Source: Actinomycetes bacterium
GTDB taxonomy: Bacteria > Actinomycetota > Actinomycetes > Propionibacteriales > Nocardioidaceae
Assembly (NCBI GenBank): GCA_023460975.1
Contig: JAEWOG010000011.1
Coordinates: 62,001-126,000 of the forward strand
Length of the DNA stretch: 64,000 nt
Reading direction: 5' to 3'
Shown: positions 17,801 through 25,821 of the stretch, piece by piece
Numbering within the stretch: position 1 is the first letter of the stretch
How the letters are laid out: every line of letters starts with the position of its first letter
Notes under the pieces: generated by a model
The model's input: only the letters and a program-made list of their open reading frames with translations
What the model was told of the DNA's origin: nothing
Databases searched by the model: none
Translations under genes and position numbers: made by a program

Positions 17801-18434
17801 CCTCGACCTCGTCGCCGAAGAACTCCACTCGCAGGGGGTGCTCCTGGGTCGGCGGGAAGACGTCCACCAGACCGCCGCGCACCGCGAACTCCCCGCGCTT
17901 CTCGACCATGTCGACGCGGGTGTAGGCCGCGTCGGCGAGACCGACGACCACGGCGTCGAGCTCGTGGGTCTCACCCGTCGCCAACTCGACGGGAACGAGG
18001 TCGGCCAGACCCTTGACCTGCGGCTGCAGCACCGACCTGATCGGTGCCACCACGACCCGCAACGGACCGTTGCTCTCCTCGGTGCCCGGGTGTCGCAGGC
18101 GCCGCAGCACCGCCATGCGGCGGCCGACGGTGTCGCTGCGCGGGCTCAGCCGCTCGTGCGGCAGCGTCTCCCAGCTGGGGAAGAGCGCCACGTGCTGCGC
18201 CTGCATCAACGACCCCAGGTCGGCGACCAGGTCCTCGGCCTCGCGGGTGGTGGCGGTGACGGCGAGGACCGTACGGCCGGCCGCCGCGAGCGACTCGACC
18301 ACGAAGGCGCGTGCGGCGGCGGGCGCGGTCAGGTCGAGGGTCCGGGTGGTGTGCGCTGCATCGACGGCCTCGCCCAGCACGGAGCCGGTGCGCAGCCGCT
18401 GGCCCAGTCGGGACAGCACGGGGTTGATGGTCAC
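14838..18434 (-). CDS. mfd: Transcription-repair coupling factor
   Basis: 1198-residue DNA translocase that displaces stalled RNA polymerase and recruits UvrA. The N-terminal UvrB-like region includes FPSWETLPHERLSPRSD. The RNA-polymerase-interacting domain (Tudor-like) includes LKAGDYVVHEQHGVGRF. The SF2 motor has Walker A GDVGYGKTEIAVRAAF, the DEEQ box VDEEQRFGVEHKE, SATPIPRTLEM and GRVGRSRERAYAY. The C-terminal TRCF domain ends near the window's SurA-like gene. The GTG start is preceded by GGAGG at four bases; the longer ORF start adds 11 unsupported residues. It leads the mfd-lipoprotein-mazG operon. Confidence 0.97.
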   Translation of the reverse strand: MTINPVLSRLGQRLRTGSVLGEAVDAAHTTRTLDLTAPAAARAFVVESLAAAGRTVLAVTATTREAEDLVADLGSLMQAQHVALFPSWETLPHERLSPRSDTVGRRMAVLRRLRHPGTEESNGPLRVVVAPIRSVLQPQVKGLADLVPVELATGETHELDAVVVGLADAAYTRVDMVEKRGEFAVRGGLVDVFPPTQEHPLRVEFFGDEVEEIRTFSVADQRTLETVDRLWAPPCRELLLTPEVRERARALGESHPQLLEITDKIAAGIASEGMESLAPVLVEEMELLVDLFEETTTVVLLDPERARSRAHDLVATSEEFLGASWAAAAGGGTAPIDLGAASYREMADARQHALGRGLAWWTLSPFGIGGDEATDSVPLTDVDVIDGAVESRALGIVPAHEYRGDYAQAITDVRQWLAEGLDVTLVHPGPGPAQRSVEVLGENDIAARFVDGDAPGAPGVVTVTCGALGHGLLDPATRTVLLTGDDLTGQRSSTRDMRKMPARRKKQIDPLELKAGDYVVHEQHGVGRFVEMKQREVAGATREYLVIEYGAAKRGAPPDRLFVPADALDQVTRYVGGEQPSLDRLGGSDWTKRKNRARKAVREIAAELIKLYAARQATQGYAYGPDTPWQRELEDAFPFTETVDQLTTVDEVKADMRRTVPMDRLVCGDVGYGKTEIAVRAAFKAVQDGKQVAVLVPTTLLVTQHLSTFTERMSGFPVVLKGLSRFQTDKEAKEIMAGMADGSVDIVVGTHRLFNDDVRFKDLGLIIVDEEQRFGVEHKERMKRLRTSVDVLSMSATPIPRTLEMAITGIREMSTITTPPEERHPVLTYVGAYEDRQVVAAIRRELLRDGQVFFIHNRVQSIEKAAAKLRELVPEARVATAHGQMNERQLEQVMLDFWEKRFDVLVCTTLVESGLDVSNANTMVIERADMLGLSQLHQLRGRVGRSRERAYAYFLYPPEKPLTETAHERLSTLAQHSDLGGGMAIAMKDLEIRGAGNLLGGEQSGHIADVGFDLYVRLVGEAVADFKGDASEELGEVRIELPVDAHLPHDYVGSERLRLEMYKRLAQVRSIEDVDVIREDLTDRYGTPPEVVDSLLFVAMFRARCRQAGIGEVTVAGKYVRFAPVDLPDSRVVRLQRVYPKSIVKPATDTVLVPRPQTAVVGGRPIAGVALLEWARGVIDTVIDPRDASAAPAPRSAQ

Positions 18435-18710
18435 ACGTCCTCCAGAGTGGCGTCGGGGTCGACACACGACGAAAGCCCCCGGTCGCCACGGCTATGGGGG
18501 TCCGCGCCAGTCTACGTGCGCGCACTGACAGCTTCGAGGGGACGAGAGCCCCTCACGATCGGCTCCCAGATCACCCGTTGGGTTTCGATGTGCCGATCGC
18601 GGGTACGGTCCTCGATGGACCCGCCCGAGGGGTCCACCCGGGGTGCCTCTCATGCTGACGCAGCCCGGTCAGTTCCGGGCCACGAGCCCACACCCTCGAA
18701 AGGACCCGAG

Positions 18711-19433
18711 ATGCGCTTCACGCGATCCATCGTCGGTCTCGCCGCCACCGGTCTGGTCGGCACCACCCTCGCCCTCGCCGCCCCCGCCGCGCAGGCTCAC
18801 CACGTCGCGCCGACCGCGACGACGTTGTCCGGTGTGCCCACGGAGCCTGTGACCTACGGTGACACGTTCTCCATCACCGGCTCGGTCGACACCACCGACG
18901 GCAGCACCAGCTACGTCGGCGACGGCGTCGCGACGCTGTACGTCATGGAGGTCGGCTCGTCGGCATGGGTGCCCGTCGCCACGGACGACTCCCCCTCCTC
19001 GCTCTCCTTCTACGACGTGAAGGCCACGGCCAACGCGTCCTACAAGGTCGCGTACGCGGGCTGGACCGAGCCGTCCCCGTCGAACTACAGCCACAGCTAC
19101 GCGCCCAGCGAGTCCGCTCCGGTCACCGTCCAGGTCAAGGCCAAGGTCAAGATCGACCGCGCCAAGAAGAAGATGACGATCAAGGGCAAGATCGGCCCGA
19201 AGTCGGCAGCCAAGAAGGTTCTTGTCCACATCAAGAAGGGCAAGAAGTGGAAGAAGTTCAAGACCGTCAAGGTCCGCAACGGCAAGTTCCAGGTGACCCT
19301 GCCGTCCAAGCGCGGCGGCGGCAAGCTCTACTTCCGCATCACGATCCCCAGCACGGCCAAGTACATCGGCCACAGCGAGGTTTGGTACACCTACACCTAC
19401 CGTCAGGCGGCGCTGCGCACCGCAGTGAAGTGA
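18711..19433 (+). CDS. Secreted protein with Lys-rich Ig-like domain
   Basis: 240 residues with a clear signal peptide (basic start, LAATGLVGTTLALAAPAAQAH). After it comes an Ig-like beta domain (TATTLSGVPTEPVTYGDTF) with many Ser/Thr/Tyr, then a strongly cationic beta domain of Lys-Val alternations (VQVKAKVKIDRAKKK, KKGKKWKKFKTVKV). That second domain resembles the C-terminal tail of the S8 protease in this window, suggesting a shared wall- or polymer-binding module. AAAGGA precedes the ATG; a terminator follows. An enormous antisense/upstream frame that includes this gene is a GC artefact. Function unknown. Confidence 0.78.
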   Translation: MRFTRSIVGLAATGLVGTTLALAAPAAQAHHVAPTATTLSGVPTEPVTYGDTFSITGSVDTTDGSTSYVGDGVATLYVMEVGSSAWVPVATDDSPSSLSFYDVKATANASYKVAYAGWTEPSPSNYSHSYAPSESAPVTVQVKAKVKIDRAKKKMTIKGKIGPKSAAKKVLVHIKKGKKWKKFKTVKVRNGKFQVTLPSKRGGGKLYFRITIPSTAKYIGHSEVWYTYTYRQAALRTAVK

Positions 19434-19462
19434 CTCTCACTCACGCCTGACTCAGGTCGAGT

Positions 19463-19498
19463 CACAGGGCCCGTCCGGTTCTCCGGGCGGGCCCTGTG
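19463..19498 (+). terminator. Strong hairpin after the secreted Ig-like protein gene
   Basis: 16-bp near-perfect stem beginning CACAGGGCCCG and closing CGGGCCCTGTG, with a TTCT tetraloop, 29 bases after the stop codon. No long U tract follows, as is common in high-GC actinobacteria. Confidence 0.75.
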
Positions 19499-19548
19499 CA
19501 TTCCTGACAACTGTTGCGCGGCGGGCCGTGCGCGCGGTCGACTGGGCC

Positions 19549-19947
19549 ATGGCCTGCTTCGTTTCGCACACGACCGTCAACTGCTCTGATGCCTACGCCC
19601 TGTCCGAGTGGTGGAAGAGCCTGCTCACCTACGTCGACGTCGAGGGCGACCCCAATGAGCCTGGGCACGAGGAATGCATGATCCTCGACCCCGAGTCGGG
19701 GCATCACATCCTCTTCATCGAGGTGCCTGATCCTCACGTCGGGCGCAACTCGATGCACTTCGACGTACGCCCGCGCGCGGGCAGCCGGGATGAGGAGGTC
19801 GCCCGCGTACGCGAGCTGGGTGCCACCGAGGTCGCCGACCGGCGCAACCCTGACGGCACCGGCTGGGTGGTGTTCGCCGATCCGGAGGGCAACGAGTTCT
19901 GCGTGCTGCGATCCCTGGCGGAGGTCGCCGCCGGTCCACGGCCCTGA
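19549..19947 (+). CDS. VOC (glyoxalase-like) family protein
   Basis: About 132 residues with the vicinal-oxygen-chelate fold: ALSEWWKSLL, a middle GHHILFIEVPD strand, NSMHFDVRP and the closing WVVFADPEGNEFCVL, which supplies the last Glu metal ligand. Such proteins are glyoxalases, dioxygenases or binding proteins; the substrate is not predictable. An in-frame GTG seven codons upstream is possible, but homology starts at the ATG chosen. It lies 49 bases from the convergent CysQ-like gene. Confidence 0.78.
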   Translation: MACFVSHTTVNCSDAYALSEWWKSLLTYVDVEGDPNEPGHEECMILDPESGHHILFIEVPDPHVGRNSMHFDVRPRAGSRDEEVARVRELGATEVADRRNPDGTGWVVFADPEGNEFCVLRSLAEVAAGPRP

Positions 19948-19996
19948 GCGGACAACTCACGGGCTTCGTGGACAGGTCCGGCGGCGACCCGCGAGA

Positions 19997-20773
19997 TCAG
20001 TCGGTGCCGTGCTCGCGTACGAAGGCGATGATCTGGTCGGCCAACTCCGGGCGGCACACGATCAGGTCGGGCAGCGAGGTGTCCGCGCCGTTGTAGACCA
20101 GGTCGGATCCGTCCACGCGCGAGCAGAACAGGCCCGCAGCGCGGGCCACGGCGACGGGCGCCGCGTTGTCCCACTGGTACTGGCCGCCGGCGTGGACGTA
20201 CGCGTCCGCGATGTCGCGCACGACGCTCATGACCTTGACGCCAGCCGAACCCATCGGCACCAGCTCCGCGTCGAGCTCGGCGGCCAGGGCCTCGACGAAG
20301 GCCGGCGGGCGGGAGCGGGAGACCGCGATGCGCGGCCGCTGGGACGTACGGGGCGGCACGACGGAGGGGTGCGCGGTGCTGAAGGTCTCCCCCAGCGCCG
20401 GCTGCGCGACGGCGCCGACAGCCAGGTCCCCGTCGACCCACAGGGCCACGTGGACGGCCCAGTCGTCGCGCGGCGGCTCGGAGAACTCGCGCGTCCCGTC
20501 GAGCGGGTCGATGATCCACACCCGGGATGCGTCGACGCGCGCGAGGTCATCGGCGGCCTCCTCGGACAGCACGCTGTCGTCGGGCCGGTGGGTGGCCAGC
20601 AGGGCAGCCAGCACCTCCTGGGCAGCCGCGTCTCCGGCGTCCTTCAGGGCCTTGCCCTCGAGCCCCTCCTGGCGCACGCGCAGCAGGACCTTGCCCGCTT
20701 CCTCAGCGGCGTGGATGGCGAAGGCGTGGTCGTCGAGAGCACCGGGGTCAGCAGTCGTTTCACTCACGGCCAC
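19997..20773 (-). CDS. Inositol-monophosphatase family enzyme, CysQ-like 3'(2'),5'-bisphosphate nucleotidase
   Basis: 258-residue Mg-dependent phosphatase. Motif A is WIIDPLDGTREF, motif B YQWDNAAPVAVARAAGL; LSEEAADD supplies the third metal ligand. The REF after DGT and overall length fit the CysQ branch, which hydrolyses PAP during sulfate assimilation, better than inositol phosphatases. Other IMPase substrates remain possible. It ends the core region; the LuxR-type regulator gene lies only six bases upstream in the same direction, so the two may be cotranscribed. Confidence 0.83.
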   Translation of the reverse strand: MAVSETTADPGALDDHAFAIHAAEEAGKVLLRVRQEGLEGKALKDAGDAAAQEVLAALLATHRPDDSVLSEEAADDLARVDASRVWIIDPLDGTREFSEPPRDDWAVHVALWVDGDLAVGAVAQPALGETFSTAHPSVVPPRTSQRPRIAVSRSRPPAFVEALAAELDAELVPMGSAGVKVMSVVRDIADAYVHAGGQYQWDNAAPVAVARAAGLFCSRVDGSDLVYNGADTSLPDLIVCRPELADQIIAFVREHGTD

Positions 20774-20779
20774 AGCCTC

Positions 20780-21544
20780 TCACGAGGGCGAGCGGAGTGG
20801 CTCAGAGCGTTCCAGCACCGCCGGGCTCGACTGCCCTGACGAGTTCGACCGGCGTCGGGGTGAAGGGAGGGGCGGCTCGGGAGCCTGCGAGCCCACGTAC
20901 CTGTGCAGCGCGGCGACTGCGGCCAGTTGGGAGCCGACGCCGAGCTTGCGGCGCATGCTCTTGACCTGGGTTCGGATCGTCCCCGTACTCACTCCCAGTT
21001 GACGGGCGATCTCCGTGGCCGAGAGCCCCTCGTTCATCCGCTCGAGCACGGTCCGCTCGCGCCGCGACAACGTGATCAGTCGCTCCCGGAAGGCGATGGC
21101 CGCTTGGTTCCACTCAGCCCACTCGGCCAGCAGTTTGGCCCGGTCGATGTGGCGGGACAGGTCGCGCTCCGGATCGGCCAGCTCTTCGGCGAGTGCCACC
21201 AGGTCCTCGGCGGTGCACTGTCCGCTGCGTACGAGCACCCGCCCGCTGGACAGCAGCGCCCCCCACGCCGGGCCGGGCGGGTGGTCAGTGACGACGAGCC
21301 ACGGCTTCGGCGTGGTCGCGATCAACCCGGCCGCATGTCCCACCGCTTGAGGACTGCCCAGATCGGCGAACAGGATGCCGACGTCGAAGCGGGCCACCTC
21401 CGCACGGTGGAGCGGCTCGCCCGGGTGCCACACCACGCCGTACACAGCGCGATGGGCGGCTTGCAGCAGGAACCTCACCGCCTCCACCACCAGCAACTGG
21501 TGGGAGACGACGCCCAACTGGGTCCCCTTTGCCACCTCGTCCAC
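20780..21544 (-). CDS. LuxR/NarL-type regulator with degenerate receiver domain
   Basis: 254 residues: an N-terminal receiver-like domain and a C-terminal LuxR helix-turn-helix (LSRRERTVLERMNEGLSATE, then TGTIRTQVKSMRRKLGVGSQLAAVA), with a Pro/Ser tail. The domain keeps the central Asp (FADLGSP), but the acidic pair that normally binds Mg is replaced (VVSHQ where the paralogue at 23367 has IIEDH) and the conserved Lys is Arg, so phosphorylation control is doubtful. The recognition helix is almost the same as in that paralogue. The start is a GTG preceded by AGGGGGA. It is divergent from the histidine kinase gene. Confidence 0.82.
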   Translation of the reverse strand: MDEVAKGTQLGVVSHQLLVVEAVRFLLQAAHRAVYGVVWHPGEPLHRAEVARFDVGILFADLGSPQAVGHAAGLIATTPKPWLVVTDHPPGPAWGALLSSGRVLVRSGQCTAEDLVALAEELADPERDLSRHIDRAKLLAEWAEWNQAAIAFRERLITLSRRERTVLERMNEGLSATEIARQLGVSTGTIRTQVKSMRRKLGVGSQLAAVAALHRYVGSQAPEPPLPSPRRRSNSSGQSSPAVLERSEPLRSPS

Positions 21545-21853
21545 GATTTCCCCCTGGCTCCTCCCGCGCAACACCGGCGGCACCCCCCGGGTGCTGCCCT
21601 CCCAGCGTCGGGAAGCCGCCCGTCCTGCGTCGGGTGCGGGCACGAATGTGCACCGTATTGGGGACGACGAATGACCACTCACATGACTAGTCCACAGTTG
21701 CCGCTGCGCCGGAGGTGATCGAGCATGGAGGAGGGGAACAACTCGCGACACTCGCCGTACGGGGGACAACTCCACGGTGGGGTCGATCTCGGCGAGTCTC
21801 CGTTGACCCCGCAGATACGTACGGGGGTACGTCTGCGCAGCTGACAACGGGGT
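21545..21853. promoter_or_regulatory. Divergent regulatory region with imperfect inverted repeat
   Basis: This 309-base gap separates the LuxR regulator and histidine kinase genes and should carry both promoters. An imperfect palindrome lies at 21811-21836 (GCAGATACGTAC ... GTACGTCTGC), centred about 30 bases before the kinase start; a related GTACGGGGGA lies further left near 21757. No clear -10/-35 pair could be assigned. The palindrome is a plausible binding site for one of the two LuxR-type regulators. Confidence 0.4.
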
Positions 21854-23383
21854 GTGGCTATGCAGTATTTCAGGGACGATGCCAGGCTCGAACGCGCCCG
21901 GCAGGCAATGATCGTGGCGGGAGTGTGCGCCTTCGGCGCAGCTCCCGCAGCGCTGGGGCCACCAGGCTCCTCGCTGCCTCACGTGGCGCGGCTCTACCTT
22001 GCCTTCGGCGGGCTGGTCATCGTGGCCACCGCCGCGGGGGTGGCGTTGGTGCTGCGTGAGTTGCGCCAGAGCCCGGGTGGTCGTGCACACATCACGCCCC
22101 AGGCCCACTGGTACCTCACGATCCTCCTCCTCATCGGCTCCCAGATGCTCTGGGAGTCGGAGATCCGGGCGCTGGTGCCGGCGCTGGGTTCCCGGCCGCG
22201 AGGGATCACCGATTCGCTGCTCGACGGCGCCGTCCTCATCTGCGCTCTGGCGCTCGCCGCGATGGCCCGGTCCGGCCGCCCCATGCCCTCACCGCGGGCG
22301 TGGGCGGTGACGATCCTGACGGTGGGTCTGGCAGCCCGGCTCGTCGCGTACGCCCTGCCCACCGTGGCCCTCTCGGCCGCCGCCCTGGTCGCCGTCGGCG
22401 CGGCACTGGTCGTGGGCCACGCGTTCCTCGCGGGAGTCATCGCAGCTCGCCCGCCCCTGTCCGCCCCGGCTCGAGGCCGACTCTTCACGCTGATGATCGC
22501 CGTCGGGGCCGCGCTGGCCGTGCGCGGACAGTACGCGGACCTGCCCTGGGCGGTCCTGCTGGCCAACGCAGGGGTGGCCGCGGCCGCCCTGACCTGGTCC
22601 CTGGGCCTGTACGTCGAGTTCTTCGCACCGCTGCGCGCCAGTGCTGGGCTCCCCGTGGCTGCCCAGTCCGACGCCACGCCCGCACCCGGCGCAGCAACGG
22701 GGGCCGAGAGCGGAGTCGCCGGCCACCGCAGCGTCGACGAACGGCTCCACGAAGTGCGCAGCACGGTGGCGGGGATTCGCGCCGCAGCGGACCTCTTCGA
22801 CAACGAGAGCGTCGACGCCGAGGCGCGCGCTCACCTGCGCCAATCCATGCGCTCGGAACTCGAGCGCCTCTCGCGGCTCGTGAGCGCCACGGCCACCGCC
22901 CCCCAGGCCGTTCCGAGCCAGCCCGTGGACCTCGACGAACAGTTGGCGGCGTTGACCGACACCCACCGCGCTCGCGGGCGCGAGGTGGACTGGACCCCCA
23001 GCGGAGCTCGCGTTCTCGGCCGGCCGGACGACGTTCGGGTGGCACTCAACATCCTGCTCGAGAACACGGCGGCACACACCGACGGTGCGAGCAGCAGGAT
23101 CGAGGTGACCGAGGACGACCGCAGCGTCGAGATCCTGGTCAGCGACGACGGTCCCGGCATCGCTCCAGACGCCCGCGACAGTGTCTTCGTGTGGGGCGTC
23201 AGCGGCGACCAGCGCGGCCAAGGCATCGGCTTGAGCATGGCCCGACGGCTCCTCAGCGAGCAGGGCGGCTCCATCGACCTCGTCGACCACCCGGATCGAG
23301 GCGCCACGTTCTCCATCCGACTGCCCGGCGTGCACGTCCCGGGTGTGCGCCTGCCTCAGGACGATCATGTCGACCACGCGTGA
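21854..23383 (+). CDS. Membrane sensor histidine kinase
   Basis: 509 residues. The first 260 contain about seven hydrophobic membrane segments with no recognised extracellular sensor domain. Then come a dimerisation/phosphoacceptor helix with LHEVRSTVAGI (His299) and an ATPase domain: N box NILLENTAAHT, G1 DDGPGI, G2 GQGIGLSMARRLL and the closing GATFSIRLP. It resembles HPK kinases of NarL-type systems. GTG (21854) and ATG two codons later are both possible starts. Its last 17 bases overlap the response regulator gene, so the two form a cognate pair placed just before the polysaccharide genes. Confidence 0.88.
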   Translation: MAMQYFRDDARLERARQAMIVAGVCAFGAAPAALGPPGSSLPHVARLYLAFGGLVIVATAAGVALVLRELRQSPGGRAHITPQAHWYLTILLLIGSQMLWESEIRALVPALGSRPRGITDSLLDGAVLICALALAAMARSGRPMPSPRAWAVTILTVGLAARLVAYALPTVALSAAALVAVGAALVVGHAFLAGVIAARPPLSAPARGRLFTLMIAVGAALAVRGQYADLPWAVLLANAGVAAAALTWSLGLYVEFFAPLRASAGLPVAAQSDATPAPGAATGAESGVAGHRSVDERLHEVRSTVAGIRAAADLFDNESVDAEARAHLRQSMRSELERLSRLVSATATAPQAVPSQPVDLDEQLAALTDTHRARGREVDWTPSGARVLGRPDDVRVALNILLENTAAHTDGASSRIEVTEDDRSVEILVSDDGPGIAPDARDSVFVWGVSGDQRGQGIGLSMARRLLSEQGGSIDLVDHPDRGATFSIRLPGVHVPGVRLPQDDHVDHA

Positions 23384-24104
23384 TCCCCGCCGCTCCTGCC
23401 GGGTCCTGATCATCGAGGACCACACTCTGCTGGCCGAGTCCCTCGACCTCGCGCTGAGCATGGAGGGCTATGACGTACGACGGCTCGCGCTGCCGGAGAC
23501 GGGATCCCTGGCCACGATCCGTTCGATGGCCACGCGAGCCAACCCACGCATCGTGCTGCTCGACCTGGACCTGGGGAAGTTCGGCGATGCCACGGCACTG
23601 ATCGCTCCCCTGGCCCAGGCCGGAGCGAACGTGGTGGTGGTGACGGCGAGCTCGGAGCTCAACCGCTGGGGTGGGTGCATGCGAGCGGGCGCCCGCAAGG
23701 TCCTCTCCAAGGACCAGCCACTCCAGGAGATCCTGGGGACCGTGCGCCGCCTGCACCAGGGGCTGTCCGTCACCACTCCGGAGGAGATCGAGACGCTGAT
23801 GGGCCACTGGCGCCGCGAACGCGACGCCACCGAGGAAGTGCGGCGCCGGCTCGACCAGCTCACCCCGCGAGAGCGGGAGATCCTCGGCTGCTTGATGGAC
23901 GGCCTGACCGTGCGGGAGATCTCCCAGCGCTGGGTCGTCTCCGAGGCCACCGTCCGGACCCAGGTGAAGTCCATCCTGGCCAAGCTCGAAGTGTCCTCGC
24001 AGCTGGCCGCCGTCGGCCTGGCGCACCACGTCGGGTGGCGCCCGCCCTCACCCAGCACGCCTATGCCGCATTTGCGGCATGCCACTTCCCAACAGCGTTC
24101 ATAG
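23367..24104 (+). CDS. NarL/LuxR-type response regulator
   Basis: 245 residues. The receiver domain keeps all key positions: acidic pair in VLIIEDH, phospho-acceptor Asp in VLLDLDLG, Thr/Ser in VVVTASS and Lys in VLSKDQP. The LuxR helix-turn-helix is LTPREREILGCLMDGLTVRE followed by EATVRTQVKSILAKLEVSSQ. It is translated from within the histidine kinase gene's end, the signature of a two-component pair. Its position directly before the polysaccharide initiation gene makes that island the likely target (inference). Confidence 0.9.
   Translation: MSTTRDPRRSCRVLIIEDHTLLAESLDLALSMEGYDVRRLALPETGSLATIRSMATRANPRIVLLDLDLGKFGDATALIAPLAQAGANVVVVTASSELNRWGGCMRAGARKVLSKDQPLQEILGTVRRLHQGLSVTTPEEIETLMGHWRRERDATEEVRRRLDQLTPREREILGCLMDGLTVREISQRWVVSEATVRTQVKSILAKLEVSSQLAAVGLAHHVGWRPPSPSTPMPHLRHATSQQRS
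24063..24080. promoter_or_regulatory. Perfect palindrome upstream of the polysaccharide initiation gene
   Basis: ATGCCGCA-TT-TGCGGCAT, two perfect 8-base arms, sits inside the last codons of the response regulator gene and 73 bases before the glycosylphosphotransferase start. A dimeric LuxR-type regulator could bind it as an operator; a weak terminator role is also possible. Function inferred only. Confidence 0.4.
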
Positions 24105-24152
24105 GCTGAGCACGTCAGCAAGTGGGGAACGTGGGTTGAGGGGGGACCGGCT

Positions 24153-25685
24153 TTGACGCAGCTCACAGCCGTCTTCGGCCCGTCCGTGGAGAGCCCCCGA
24201 CTGCCTCGGCAGCGGTCGGGTTCGGCGGACCAGGTCGAAACGCAGACAGACACGCACCATCACGCGCCAACCAAGCAGAGTTCGGCGGCGCCGTCCGACT
24301 GGAGCAGGGCGATCCCGGCATGGGACCCGGTGGGATGGGTGCCGCCGTTGGTGCCCGGCCTGGTGGCCGCCGTCTCCGGCTCCGCGGTTCTCGCGGCCGC
24401 GGGCGAGGCGCTCGCAGTCCACGCGGCCATCGCCCTCACCGTGCTCTGGGTGGCACTGACTGCCCCGGCCGAGGCCCGCCGTGAGGTCCGCGCATCAGCC
24501 CGGGCCCGCGCGGTGCTCCGCGCCGGTGTGTCCGTGATCGCGCTGGCATGGCTGGTCGATCTGGTCGCGGCCGTGGTGCCCAGCACGGCACCAGTGCTTC
24601 CGCACGCCGACCCGCAGACGCTGGCCGCGCACCTGGTCGCGCTGATGAGCCTCACGTTCGTGGCTTCCTGGGTGCTGGGCCGTGCCCGCGCGAGCAGCCG
24701 CTCGACGGTGCTCGTCGCAGGCGCTCCCGGCGACGTCAGCGCCGCCCTGACCAGTCTGGACGGCACGCGCTGGCGCGTCACCGACGTACTGCTGACCGCA
24801 CCGGCCAACCGCGTCGAGCGAGAGGCGCTGGCAGGCATCAACGTCCACGTGGGCCTCAACCACGCGCCCACGGTGGTCGGGGAGGCCGGCTGCGCCAACG
24901 TACTCATCCTGCCCGGAGCCGAGGTGAGCGGCGTCTGGGTGCGCCGGTTCCAGTGGCTCGCTGGAGCGCACGGAGCCGACCTGCACGTCGCCTCGCCGCT
25001 GCTGGGAGTGCACGCCCGACGCTGCCACCCCGAGACCGTGGGGCCGATCGCGACGGTGAAGGTCGACCACCCGCGTCTCACCGGCGCGGGGCTGGCCATC
25101 AAGTCCGTCTCGGAGCGCGCCGTGGCTGCGCTGGCCCTCGTGCTCCTGGCCCCGGTCCTCGTGGCAGTGGGGTGGGCCGTACGCCGCGACACCCCGGGCC
25201 CTGCGCTCTTCAGGCAGTCGCGGATCGGTCGTGGCGGCAAGCCGTTCATGATGCTCAAGTTCCGGTCCATGCGTGTGGGCTCGGACGAGGAGAAGAAGGA
25301 CCTGAGCGAGAGCGACGAGGGCGCGGGCATGCTCTTCAAGATCCGTCAGGATCCCCGGATCACACCGTTGGGTCGCATCCTGCGCAAGTACTCGATCGAC
25401 GAGTTGCCGCAGCTGTGGAACGTGGTGCGTGGCGAGATGTCCCTCGTCGGACCCCGCCCGCCGCTGCCCGAGGAAGTCGCCGAGTACACGGCCGAGCCTC
25501 ATCGTCGGTTGGCGGTCAAGCCTGGGCTGACCGGCCTGTGGCAGGTGTCCGGACGCTCTGACCTCGATTGGGAGACCTCCGTACGCCTCGACCTGACCTA
25601 CGTCGACAACTGGTCCTTCCTCGGCGACGTGGACATCCTCCGTCGCACCGTCGGCGCGGTGGTGGGACATCGAGGTGCCTACTGA
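24153..25685 (+). CDS. Polyprenyl-phosphate glycosylphosphotransferase (WbaP/CpsE-type) starting polysaccharide synthesis
   Basis: 510-residue membrane enzyme that would attach the first sugar-1-phosphate to undecaprenyl phosphate. Several N-terminal hydrophobic segments (about 65-180) precede a Rossmann-like middle domain, one more membrane helix (AVAALALVLLAPVLVAVGWA) and the bacterial sugar transferase domain with FRQSRIGRGGKPFMMLKFRS, RKYSIDELPQLWNV, MSLVGPRPPLPEEV and KPGLTGLWQVSGRSDL. The start is a TTG with GAGGGG upstream. It follows the regulator pair by 48 bases and marks the start of the polysaccharide island. Confidence 0.92.
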   Translation: MTQLTAVFGPSVESPRLPRQRSGSADQVETQTDTHHHAPTKQSSAAPSDWSRAIPAWDPVGWVPPLVPGLVAAVSGSAVLAAAGEALAVHAAIALTVLWVALTAPAEARREVRASARARAVLRAGVSVIALAWLVDLVAAVVPSTAPVLPHADPQTLAAHLVALMSLTFVASWVLGRARASSRSTVLVAGAPGDVSAALTSLDGTRWRVTDVLLTAPANRVEREALAGINVHVGLNHAPTVVGEAGCANVLILPGAEVSGVWVRRFQWLAGAHGADLHVASPLLGVHARRCHPETVGPIATVKVDHPRLTGAGLAIKSVSERAVAALALVLLAPVLVAVGWAVRRDTPGPALFRQSRIGRGGKPFMMLKFRSMRVGSDEEKKDLSESDEGAGMLFKIRQDPRITPLGRILRKYSIDELPQLWNVVRGEMSLVGPRPPLPEEVAEYTAEPHRRLAVKPGLTGLWQVSGRSDLDWETSVRLDLTYVDNWSFLGDVDILRRTVGAVVGHRGAY

Positions 25686-25700
25686 ACCGAGCCGCGCGTC

Positions 25701-25716
25701 GCGGGCACGAGCCCGC
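25701..25716. terminator. Short GC hairpin between glycosylphosphotransferase and ABC exporter genes
   Basis: GCGGGC-ACGA-GCCCGC lies 15 bases after the glycosylphosphotransferase stop codon, flanked by further GCGC bases that could extend the stem. There is no U tract. It could attenuate transcription into the ABC exporter gene. Confidence 0.4.
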
Positions 25717-25821
25717 GCGCGTGGCTAGGTTGTGCCACATGCACCCACTCACGCGGGCGTCAGCACGGATGTCTCTCTGCGCGTGTGCGGGCCGTGTGCT
25801 CGGACCGGGGGTCCCCACGCC

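Noticed and set aside
15027..18710. A 1468-codon open frame on the plus strand antisense to mfd
   Set aside because: It is a GC-skewed shadow of mfd. Its composition is His/Arg/Leu-rich without domains, and only the last 240 codons form a real gene with its own start and signal peptide.
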